Shown: positions 1 through 5,029, counted from the first letter of the stretch. The stretch: DNA of 5,934 bases from UBA7398 sp964567545 (GCA_964567545.1 CAZMNB010000068.1:1-5934), one strand, 5' to 3'. The notes: generated by a model not told the origin, from the letters alone. Program-made: numbers and translations.

Positions 1-51
1 ATGATCAGTTCGCAAGAACTACAGGATCCGGCTTATAGGGCGACTCTTCTT
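1..51 (+). ncRNA. rnpB: RNase P RNA, 3' end (partial)
   Basis: This is the 3' tail of the catalytic RNA of ribonuclease P, which trims tRNA 5' leaders; the rest lies left of the window. Seen: a perfect 5-bp hairpin at 7-20 closed by a GCAA (GNRA) tetraloop, preceded by GATC, then ACAGGATCCGGCTTATAG at 21-38 and GGCGACTC at 39-46. Known: bacterial RNase P RNAs end with the conserved ACAGAAnCCGGCTTA block (3' strand of helix P4) followed by the 3' strand of P1; actinobacterial examples run into GCCGACTC. The usual ACAGAA reads ACAGGA here. The mature 3' end is probably within 46-51. No terminator follows within 50 bases. The identification rests on recalled consensus, not on a covariance-model search. 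Confidence 0.85.
27..51 (+). repeat. Direct repeat, left copy (rnpB 3' end; candidate attL)
   Basis: This 25-bp stretch, beginning TCCGGCTTATAGGG and ending ACTCTTCTT, recurs exactly and in the same orientation at 3008-3032. Here it is continuous with the rest of rnpB, so it is the copy that completes the functional RNA. Identity stops sharply at both ends (A26 versus C3007, C52 versus A3033). Its place at the 3' end of a stable RNA gene fits a tyrosine-integrase core site. Confidence 0.85.
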
Positions 52-104
52 CAATCAAATTCACTATAAAACTAATTATTAAAGATTGATCAGGGGCAGT
101 CTGG

Positions 105-665
105 TTAATTCTTTCCGAGAGTGTCTAAAGCTATTTTAACAATGAGTTTTATGTCAGGCTTTAAAAGAGGCCCTCTTGGAGCGCCAGGTGGAGGAGCAAT
201 TGACATAATTATTCCCATGATGGCAAGCATGGCCCGCATCAATTTTTCCTTAGAAGGAATCCCAGTGATTAGTAGCCGCACCATGATTTTTTGTTGCTTG
301 AGAATAAGGTCTTTAATTTCCTTGGGTGCTCCCGGCATAATCATCGGCGCAAGCCGCAGTATTTCTTTATGCTTCAACATGATTTCAGCAAATTCAGTCA
401 AAATCGCTTTCTCATCAAGATTATATTTTGAGGCGGCTACATTCAGGTTTGCAACTTCACTGCCAAAAGCATCAATTAGCGAGTGCAGTATCTCCTCTTT
501 GGAGGCAAAATAATGGTAGATAGTACTTTTTGAAACACCTACTACTTCCGCGATATCTGAGATGGATGCGCCGATATATCCCTTATCAGCGAAAAGCGTT
601 GTTGCCGACGCCAGGATGGCGGCTCGCGTTTTTTCCGCATCTCTATGTTGACTCGCTCTGGGCAT
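105..665 (-). CDS. TetR/AcrR-family transcriptional repressor
   Basis: This 186-residue one-component regulator most likely represses the divergent exporter gene and itself, releasing DNA when a small molecule binds. Residues 10-56 form the TetR_N DNA-binding domain: EKTRAAILASATTLFADKG is the first helix, and SISDIAEVVGVSKSTIYHYF (34-53) is the helix-turn-helix with the usual recognition-helix residues STIYHYF. Residues from about 60 on form a helical ligand/dimer domain too variable to suggest a ligand; its proline-rich tail contains APPPGAPRGP. The ATG at 665-663 has no Shine-Dalgarno upstream, but a -10-like TAAGAT ends 6 bases before it, so the message is probably leaderless. The gene ends converging on rnpB, 53 bases away. 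Length is normal for the family. The family call is firm; the target is inferred from the shared operator. Confidence 0.93.
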   Translation of the reverse strand: MPRASQHRDAEKTRAAILASATTLFADKGYIGASISDIAEVVGVSKSTIYHYFASKEEILHSLIDAFGSEVANLNVAASKYNLDEKAILTEFAEIMLKHKEILRLAPMIMPGAPKEIKDLILKQQKIMVRLLITGIPSKEKLMRAMLAIMGIIMSIAPPPGAPRGPLLKPDIKLIVKIALDTLGKN

Positions 666-676
666 AGGTGTATCTT
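648..676 (+). promoter_or_regulatory. Promoter of the MMPL exporter gene
   Basis: TTGACT at 648-653 (5 of 6 to TTGACA) and TATCTT at 671-676 (4 of 6 to TATAAT) are separated by exactly 17 bases. The -35 box lies within the first codons of the divergent tetR gene. Predicted transcription start is near 683, inside the operator at 681-694, so a bound repressor would cover the start point. Confidence 0.6.
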
Positions 677-701
677 AGCAACCGAACGGTCGGTCAGTTA
701 A
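672..701 (-). promoter_or_regulatory. Promoter of the tetR gene (leaderless)
   Basis: On the minus strand TTAACT (701-696) and TAAGAT (677-672) stand 18 bases apart, each matching consensus at 4 of 6. The predicted start falls on or beside the ATG at 665, giving a leaderless transcript. The -10 box overlaps the exporter's -10 on the other strand by five bases, so polymerase could hardly occupy both promoters at once. Confidence 0.5.
681..694. promoter_or_regulatory. TetR-type palindromic operator
   Basis: ACCGA-ACGG-TCGGT has perfect 5-bp arms around a 4-base centre. The ACCGACCG/CGGTCGGT style is frequent among operators of TetR repressors beside actinobacterial exporters. It lies between the -35 and -10 boxes of tetR and over the predicted exporter start site, so one bound repressor could silence both genes. 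Weaker outer symmetry (CTTA at 674-677, TAAG at 699-702) is off-register by half a base. Confidence 0.7.
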
Positions 702-707
702 GGGGAG
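702..707 (+). promoter_or_regulatory. Shine-Dalgarno that sets the exporter start
   Basis: GGGGAG lies 5 bases before GTG 713. The alternative in-frame GTG at 668 has no such site, and its reading would run through the operator and lie upstream of the predicted transcription start. The start at 713 is therefore preferred. Confidence 0.75.
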
Positions 708-712
708 AGATT

Positions 713-2833
713 GTGAAGGCACTAGCTAGATTTACCTATAAGAAGCGCTGGATAGTGCTTATTGCGTGGATTCTTCTCATGATGGGCATGACTGGTCTGA
801 GTAACTCGGTGGGTTCGGCATTTAGTTCTTCATTTTCCCTGCCTGACACGGAGAGCTCTAAAGTTTTTGATGTCCTCAAGAAGGAGTTACCAGCGCAAGG
901 TGGCGACTCATCTCAAATCGTTTTCGAAGGCTCCGCAAAGCTTACTTCCCCTGAAAATCAGCAGAAGATTACTGAACTAGTCGATTCTTTAAAGTCCAAG
1001 CCATATGTCGCTTCAGTTGATTCTCCTTTTGAAGGATCTTCGAATTCCTTGAGTGAAGATGAAAAAATTGGTTTTGCCACACTCTACTTTAAGGAGACCG
1101 CTCAGAACATTTCTAAAGAGGACGTAAAAGATCTCATTTCTTCCGCAAAATCGTATGAATCAAAATCTCTCGCAGTAAACCTTTCTGGTCAGGCAATCAA
1201 ACAAGCTAATCAAGTTGAACCAAGTTCGAGTGAAGTAATTGCAATATTGGCAGCTTTTGTTGTACTTCTCTTCACCTTTGGAAGTTTCGTTGCAACACTT
1301 ATTCCGCTTGTAGTTGCCGTATTTGCATTGGCGATTGGGAATTCTTCCGTGAGCCTGGCAAGTAATCTGATGGGTATAGCAGAATTTGCTCCAACTTTGG
1401 CAGCCTTAGTTGGTCTGGGAGTTGGTATTGACTACGCCCTCTTTATCGTGACCCGCTTTAGGCGATCACTTTTCGAAGGGCTTTCTGTTGAAGAGTCAGT
1501 TGTAAAGTCTTTGAATACTTCAGGTCGTTCAGTTTTGTTTGCAGGAATTATTGTCTGCATTTCCATGTTGGGTTTAATTACAGTGGGAGTGTCCTTCCTC
1601 AATGGGGTAGGAGTTGCGGCAGCGCTCTCCGTGCTGTTCTCAATGGCAGCAGCGTTGACTTTATTACCAGCAGTGCTATCAATCGTCGGTAAGAACATCG
1701 ATCGACTGCGAATTCCATTTAAGAAGCTACATCAATCTACCGAAGGTGGTGAAGGGTGGAGAGCTTGGGCAGAAAAGATTCAAGAAAAACCGCTTAAGTG
1801 GGGGATTAGCGCGTCTCTGGTTCTTTTGATTTTGTGTATTCCCGCAACTCAGATTCGCCTTGGTATTGCCGATTCAGGGAATGATCAGGCGGGAACTACT
1901 ACAAGAATTGCCTATGACACACTCGCAAAGGGATTTGGGCCAGGTTACAACGGACCTATTACTCTGCTTGCGGATATGTCTAATGCAAAATCCGGAAACG
2001 TTATATCTGGACTAGTTCAAGCTATCTCAACGGATGAGGATGTGGCACAAGTTCTTCCGGGAATCCCAACCAAAGATGGTCGTTACCAAATTATTAATTT
2101 TTATCCAAAGAGCTCACCTCAGGCAGAGGAGACGACTGATTTAATCAAGCGATTGCGATCAACTGTTTTACCAAGCGTTGCGAGAGATACTGGCATCGTC
2201 ACCATGGTCGGTGGGTCGGTAGCAACTTATGAAGACTTTGGATCCCTTCTGACCAGCAAATTACCTCAATTCATATCGACTGTAGTCCTGTTGTGCTTCT
2301 TCCTACTTATGCTGCTTTTCAGAAGTATTTTGATTCCAATCAAGGCAGCAATCATGAATCTGCTATCTATCGCAGCAGCCTTCGGGGTAGTCGTGGCAGG
2401 TTTCCAATGGGGCTGGTTCGAACCTATCTTTGGTACCCCCGGTGGACCAATTGAGTCTTTCTTACCCATCATGCTCTTCGCAATTTTGTTCGGTTTATCG
2501 ATGGACTATGAAGTCTTTTTGGTATCTCGAATCCATGAAGAATGGCTAAAGTCGGGTAATTCAAAAGATGCTGTCTCAAAAGGTCTAGCAGCAACTGGCT
2601 CAATCATCACTGCCGCTGCTTCAATCATGATCGTAGTCTTCTTTGCTTTCGTGTTCTTGGGTGAGAGAACAATCCAACTCTTCGGCGTTGGCTTAGCGTC
2701 GGCAGTATTAATCGATGCAACGATTATTCGATCAACCCTTGTACCTGCCTTTATGCAGCTAACTGCAAAATGGAACTGGTATTTCCCTAAATCCTTAGAT
2801 AAGAGGCTTCCGCGAATAAATCTTGAAGAATAA
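713..2833 (+). CDS. MMPL-family (RND superfamily) membrane exporter
   Basis: This 706-residue inner-membrane transporter belongs to the MMPL group, which uses the proton gradient to move lipids or hydrophobic toxic compounds outward; the substrate here is unknown. The layout is typical: one transmembrane helix at about 12-32 after a basic N-terminus (KKRW), an external domain to about 175, a five-helix bundle at about 178-330, then the same pattern repeated. Both proton-relay motifs are intact: GVGIDYALFIVTRFR with Asp240-Tyr241, and GLSMDYEVFLVSRIHEEW with Asp598-Tyr599, matching the paired Asp-Tyr residues of MmpL3. Start: GTG with a Shine-Dalgarno 5 bases upstream; the frame stays open back to GTG 668 but that extension would encode the operator. 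The divergent TetR gene and shared operator suggest inducible efflux. The low-conservation C-terminal tail is short, unlike the long cytoplasmic tails of mycobacterial MmpL3. Family call firm. Confidence 0.93.
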   Translation: MKALARFTYKKRWIVLIAWILLMMGMTGLSNSVGSAFSSSFSLPDTESSKVFDVLKKELPAQGGDSSQIVFEGSAKLTSPENQQKITELVDSLKSKPYVASVDSPFEGSSNSLSEDEKIGFATLYFKETAQNISKEDVKDLISSAKSYESKSLAVNLSGQAIKQANQVEPSSSEVIAILAAFVVLLFTFGSFVATLIPLVVAVFALAIGNSSVSLASNLMGIAEFAPTLAALVGLGVGIDYALFIVTRFRRSLFEGLSVEESVVKSLNTSGRSVLFAGIIVCISMLGLITVGVSFLNGVGVAAALSVLFSMAAALTLLPAVLSIVGKNIDRLRIPFKKLHQSTEGGEGWRAWAEKIQEKPLKWGISASLVLLILCIPATQIRLGIADSGNDQAGTTTRIAYDTLAKGFGPGYNGPITLLADMSNAKSGNVISGLVQAISTDEDVAQVLPGIPTKDGRYQIINFYPKSSPQAEETTDLIKRLRSTVLPSVARDTGIVTMVGGSVATYEDFGSLLTSKLPQFISTVVLLCFFLLMLLFRSILIPIKAAIMNLLSIAAAFGVVVAGFQWGWFEPIFGTPGGPIESFLPIMLFAILFGLSMDYEVFLVSRIHEEWLKSGNSKDAVSKGLAATGSIITAAASIMIVVFFAFVFLGERTIQLFGVGLASAVLIDATIIRSTLVPAFMQLTAKWNWYFPKSLDKRLPRINLEE

Positions 2834-2883
2834 TTTTCCTAGTCAATTGAAATGTGAGCACTCGTTAAAGAATTACCATGTAA

Positions 2884-2970
2884 GAACACTTGGCAAAAAA
2901 TTATGCAGCAATTTTGACGACACTCATCAAACTTTATGAAGGATTTGGGGGCGAAAATGGGGGCAGTTGA
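2884..2970 (+). pseudogene. Possible remnant of a tyrosine-recombinase C-terminus
   Basis: A 28-codon open stretch reads EHLAKNYAAILTTL followed by a tail of the form LYEGFGGENGG and a stop. Tyrosine integrases often end this way: after the catalytic Tyr-x-His-Leu comes a short helix and a Gly/Lys-rich tail. The codon just before EHLA is TAA, exactly where a catalytic tyrosine codon (TAT/TAC) would be expected, and another in-frame stop lies 15 bases further upstream. An overlapping frame (2918-3019) ends LGAKMGAVDSF onward into the right repeat. The position, directly against the candidate attR, is where an integrase gene often sits. The match is by eye over a short, weakly conserved region and may be chance. 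Confidence 0.25.
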
Positions 2971-3007
2971 TAGTTTCATGCGCAACTACACGCATAACAG
3001 GTTCGTC

Positions 3008-3032
3008 TCCGGCTTATAGGGCGACTCTTCTT
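3008..3032 (+). repeat. Direct repeat, right copy (orphan rnpB 3' end; candidate attR)
   Basis: Exact 25-bp copy of bases 27-51. The rest of RNase P RNA is missing upstream: the bases before it do not form the hairpin seen at 7-20, so this copy cannot be part of a working RNA. A strong terminator starts 10 bases downstream. This arrangement fits the distal attachment site of an element inserted at the end of rnpB. The two copies bracket 2,956 bases. Confidence 0.85.
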
Positions 3033-3042
3033 AACATCATGT

Positions 3043-3070
3043 AGGCCCCGCATAAAAATGTGCGGGGCTT
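3043..3070 (+). terminator. Hairpin terminator, probably the original rnpB terminator
   Basis: GCCCCGCA (3045-3052) pairs perfectly with TGCGGGGC (3061-3068) around an 8-base AT-rich loop, and a G-T and an A-T pair extend the stem to 10. The tail (TTACTCCTTT) is only moderately T-rich. It lies 10 bases beyond the orphan rnpB repeat, whereas no hairpin follows the real rnpB end at 51, so it probably terminated rnpB before the cassette was inserted. Confidence 0.72.
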
Positions 3071-3198
3071 ACTCCTTTATGAGCTAAAAACTTTTATAAA
3101 TCTTACCAAAACCTGACATTATTTTATTTAGATTTTGGGGTTAACTTAGGGGCAAATGGGGCATTAAAAAGGGCAAAATATCAGGTCCAGATGAAAGA

Positions 3199-4065
3199 TT
3201 ATTTTTTCTTATTTTTCTTTAATGTCTCTTCGTATGCATCAGTTAAGTCCATGAGATGCCTCAGAGATTTTGCTTCAAATTTAGTTTTACTCCATGCTTC
3301 AGAATAGCCATCAAATTTCCCGGCAATGGAACTGTTTGATAAATCCGCACCATTTTTCCTTAACATTCTTAAAATTGCAGTCTCCCAATCTTGGGTTAAA
3401 TGCCCATCCATTGGCCCTCTTACTTCAATAACTTCCCAGCCAAGTTTCTTATGACTGCCTAGTCTGGAATCTTGGTCGTTCGTTATTCCAATTTGAAACA
3501 TATCCCAATGCGGGTGATCTAAGAAGTACAGGTAGCTTGGTTTGTTAGGATCAAATCCAGACTTTGCACATGTAGGGCATCCAGACTTCAAATTGGTTCT
3601 ATGTGAAATTCTAGACATCCACTTGTGTCCCTCATCGCAAACCCAAAGTCTCCTCTTATCAGTTGCTCTCGTAACTGTTGTTGGATCCCACCCCAGGGCT
3701 TGTCTGGCAATCTCTGGATTAGTTGTGGCAAGATCATTGAATCCAGCAAGAACTTTGTATCCGGTGCAATAATGGCAACCGTTGCCCAATGACCTTAACT
3801 TGACCATGGTTTTCCAGATATGGCCTAAGTCGCATTTCCATTCGAGTGACTTGTCGCTAAATGGAGTCACTGTTGACGGATCCCAACCATATGCTTGTCT
3901 TGCTACTTCCGGAAATTGTGATTTCAGGTCGTTAAAACCAGCTAGAACGGTGCGACCAGAACAAATCGGGCACCCGTTACCTGAAACCCTTGATGCAACA
4001 GCTGTTTTCCATGTGTGGTTTAAGTGGCACTTCCAACCAACAACTTTATTGCTTCCTGCCGTCAC
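3199..4065 (-). CDS. Zinc-ribbon repeat protein with GIY-YIG-like nuclease domain
   Basis: A 288-residue protein with two parts. Residues 1-166 hold three zinc-ribbon (treble-clef, DUF4379-like) repeats with a period of exactly 65: Cys13-x3-His17...Cys32-x2-Cys35, Cys78-x3-His82...Cys97-x2-Cys100, Cys143-x3-His147...Cys163-x2-Cys166. Repeats are joined by linkers of the type VLAGFNDL...P-E-ARQA-GWDP-TVT. Residues 177-235 resemble a GIY-YIG endonuclease: SYLYFLDH (GIY strand), FQIGIT (YIG strand), Arg201 and His205 on the next helix, and Glu228 in DWETAI as the possible metal ligand. The tail is lysine-rich (KKNKKK). Inference: a DNA-binding, possibly DNA-cutting protein; role (defence, repair, mobile-element function) unknown. 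GTG 4065 is the only plausible start, since TAG lies four codons upstream. It begins partway through repeat 1 and lacks the GWDP segment, so the N-terminus looks truncated. It overlaps the dinB fragment by 20 bases and has no clear Shine-Dalgarno, so translation may be coupled. Confidence 0.75.
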   Translation of the reverse strand: MTAGSNKVVGWKCHLNHTWKTAVASRVSGNGCPICSGRTVLAGFNDLKSQFPEVARQAYGWDPSTVTPFSDKSLEWKCDLGHIWKTMVKLRSLGNGCHYCTGYKVLAGFNDLATTNPEIARQALGWDPTTVTRATDKRRLWVCDEGHKWMSRISHRTNLKSGCPTCAKSGFDPNKPSYLYFLDHPHWDMFQIGITNDQDSRLGSHKKLGWEVIEVRGPMDGHLTQDWETAILRMLRKNGADLSNSSIAGKFDGYSEAWSKTKFEAKSLRHLMDLTDAYEETLKKNKKK

Positions 4066-4378
4066 CTTGAATTTCTAATGATTCATCTGGCTTAGATAAT
4101 TCTTTTATTAAAGTCGCATCTAAATCTGCCATTATCGGTAAGTATTTCAATGTGATTGCCGCTGTTGTTATTGCTTTGAGGTCGCTCCACTTTTCACCGG
4201 TTAAGCAATAGCGAAACCACTCACCACTGCCAGCCAGATGTGTAAGAATTTGACCAATTGGCCACTCGCCATCTGTTGCTTGTAATGCAAAAGTCTCGTC
4301 TGATTTATCACAAAAGAGAGAAAAAAATTTCTGATTGGACCATGCAAGATGCTTGATCGATAATTCAAGAGAGTTCAT
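4046..4378 (-). pseudogene. DinB-family protein, C-terminally truncated
   Basis: The 110-residue product beginning MNSLELSIKHLAWSNQKFF matches the first half of the DinB/YfiT-like four-helix bundle, a family of small metal-binding proteins including thiol transferases. Characteristic segments are HLAWSNQ near the start and DGEWPIGQILTHLAGSGEWF, whose His is the first metal ligand. Family members usually run to about 150-170 residues and supply further His ligands from a C-terminal HxxxH-type helix. Here the protein stops after LEIQGDGRKQ and that helix is absent, so the metal site should be incomplete. The break coincides with the start of the overlapping zinc-ribbon ORF, suggesting a deletion or recombination fused the two loci. 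ATG 4378 is chosen over an in-frame ATG at 4465, whose extra 29 residues are not DinB-like and run across the promoter region. Call: broken gene, still possibly transcribed and reading into the zinc-ribbon ORF. Confidence 0.65.
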
Positions 4379-4387
4379 AGCGTCAAG

Positions 4388-4416
4388 ATTACAACCAGTC
4401 GTACAATTTTGGTCAA
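4388..4416 (-). promoter_or_regulatory. Promoter of the dinB-like fragment
   Basis: On the minus strand TTGACC (4416-4411, 5 of 6) and TGTAAT (4393-4388, 5 of 6) are separated by 17 bases. ATG 4378 lies 9 bases beyond the -10 and has no Shine-Dalgarno, so the message would be leaderless or carry only a few leader bases. The same promoter probably drives the overlapping zinc-ribbon ORF. Confidence 0.6.
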
Positions 4417-4423
4417 TAGACCA
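4410..4423. promoter_or_regulatory. Inverted repeat in the divergent promoter region
   Basis: TGGTC-AATA-GACCA has perfect 5-bp arms. It covers the -35 box of the minus-strand promoter and ends 2 bases before the -10 box of the plus-strand gene, a suitable place for a shared operator. No regulator gene is adjacent, so the binding protein is unknown, and a 5-bp inverted repeat can occur by chance. Confidence 0.35.
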
Positions 4424-4425
4424 TC

Positions 4426-4431
4426 TATAAT
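4426..4431 (+). promoter_or_regulatory. -10 box of the DUF1801-HhH gene (leaderless start)
   Basis: A perfect TATAAT ends 5 bases before ATG 4437, which has no Shine-Dalgarno. This places the transcription start at or beside the A of the start codon. No convincing -35 box is seen at 16-18 bases. Confidence 0.6.
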
Positions 4432-4436
4432 TAAAT

Positions 4437-5018
4437 ATGCCTAAAATTCCTAAAGAGGTCGCCAAATATTACTTGGCACAAGGCGGAATTCATAAAGAAA
4501 CAATCCTGGAGATGCGTAATAGAATTTTGGAAGTCATTCCTGGTGCAACTGAAATAATGAAGTACTCAATGCCCACTTTTGTTCACAAAGGAATTGAAGT
4601 TGCGGGATTGCTGGCTAATAAAAATCACATTGGTTATTACCCATATAGCGGATCAGTAATTGCGCGCTTTGTTGAAATAGAATCTAAGTACAAGACTTCC
4701 AAGGGAGCGGTACAAGTCCCATTAGGTAAGCCTCTTCTAAAGAGCGAAATAAGGAAGTTAATCAAGGCTAGAATTTCCATGTGCACCGTTGCGCGCGGTG
4801 AGATAGATTTAAGAAAATACGCGAAGTTAGATAAAAATTGGCGTGAAATTGGACTTGCAGGACCTGCTTGTCGAGCGCTAATAGATGCGAAACTTTTTAA
4901 AGTATCTGACCTTTCCAAAGTTTCCCTAAAAGATTTAACTAATCTTCACGGGATGGGCAAAACTGGAATTGCTAGAATAGAAATCGCAATGCGTAAAGAA
5001 GGGGTTTCCTTGCATTGA
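4437..5018 (+). CDS. DUF1801 (YdhG-like) domain protein with C-terminal helix-hairpin-helix
   Basis: A 193-residue two-domain protein. Residues about 9-115 match the DUF1801/YdhG-like fold (frataxin-like): VAKYYLAQGG, an EVIPGATEIMKYSMPTF segment, HIGYYPYSG, and the family's SKGAVQVPLGKPL (88-100) followed by the helix LLKSEIRKLIKARI. Residues about 135-190 resemble a helix-hairpin-helix or RNA-polymerase-alpha-CTD-like domain: IGLAGPACRALIDAKLFKVS, then SLKDLTNLHGMGKTGIARI with the GMGKTG hairpin, which often contacts DNA. DUF1801 proteins have been called iron chaperones, but function is not settled. Here the fused domain hints at a nucleic-acid partner. The start is ATG 4437, just after a perfect TATAAT and without a Shine-Dalgarno. 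Its stop codon overlaps the ribosome site of the next gene, so the two are probably co-transcribed. Domain calls are fairly firm; role unknown. Confidence 0.82.
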   Translation: MPKIPKEVAKYYLAQGGIHKETILEMRNRILEVIPGATEIMKYSMPTFVHKGIEVAGLLANKNHIGYYPYSGSVIARFVEIESKYKTSKGAVQVPLGKPLLKSEIRKLIKARISMCTVARGEIDLRKYAKLDKNWREIGLAGPACRALIDAKLFKVSDLSKVSLKDLTNLHGMGKTGIARIEIAMRKEGVSLH

Positions 5019-5023
5019 GGAGG
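5017..5023 (+). promoter_or_regulatory. Shine-Dalgarno fixing a TTG start
   Basis: GAGGAGG, a near-perfect ribosome site, overlaps the upstream stop codon and lies 6 bases before TTG 5030. The next in-frame start, ATG 5045, is 21 bases away, too far for this site. TTG is therefore the likely start, with translation coupled to the upstream gene. Confidence 0.75.
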
Positions 5024-5029
5024 TAATTT

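Larger units (their letters stand above)
2834..3198. other. Gene-free stretch holding junction features
   Basis: No intact gene is seen in these 365 bases. From left to right there is AT-rich sequence without an obvious terminator for the exporter gene, a possible recombinase-tail scrap (2884-2970), the orphan rnpB 3' repeat (3008-3032), a strong hairpin terminator (3043-3070), and an AT-rich stretch with spaced G-runs (3137-3174) behind the 3' end of the minus-strand nuclease-like gene. Confidence 0.7.

Noticed and set aside
121..513. Plus-strand ORF opposite tetR
   Set aside because: It is antisense to a well-supported gene, has no recognisable domain, and its composition is that of a reverse-complement shadow. 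The same holds for antisense ORFs at 1432-1698, 2266-2472, 3542-3772, 3782-4078, 4637-4918 and 5329-5523.
668..712. Upstream GTG start for the exporter, adding 15 residues
   Set aside because: It would precede the predicted transcription start, run through the operator, and has no Shine-Dalgarno. GTG 713 has one at the right distance and begins a typical basic N-terminus before the first membrane helix.
3008..3032. A second functional RNase P RNA gene
   Set aside because: Only the last 25 bases match. The hairpin and conserved block present at 1-26 are missing upstream of this copy.
2985..3035. A tRNA gene, suggested by GGTTCG followed by a GC-rich stretch
   Set aside because: No acceptor stem, anticodon arm or D-arm can be paired around it. 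The conserved part is explained by identity to the rnpB 3' end.
3199..4065. CRISPR-like or DNA-level tandem repeat
   Set aside because: The periodicity is at the protein level (65 residues, three zinc-ribbon modules). The DNA copies have diverged and there are no short identical repeats with unique spacers.
4379..4465. Upstream ATG 4465 for the DinB-like ORF
   Set aside because: The extra 29 residues are not DinB-like and overlap the promoters and the first codons of the divergent gene. ATG 4378 matches the family start.
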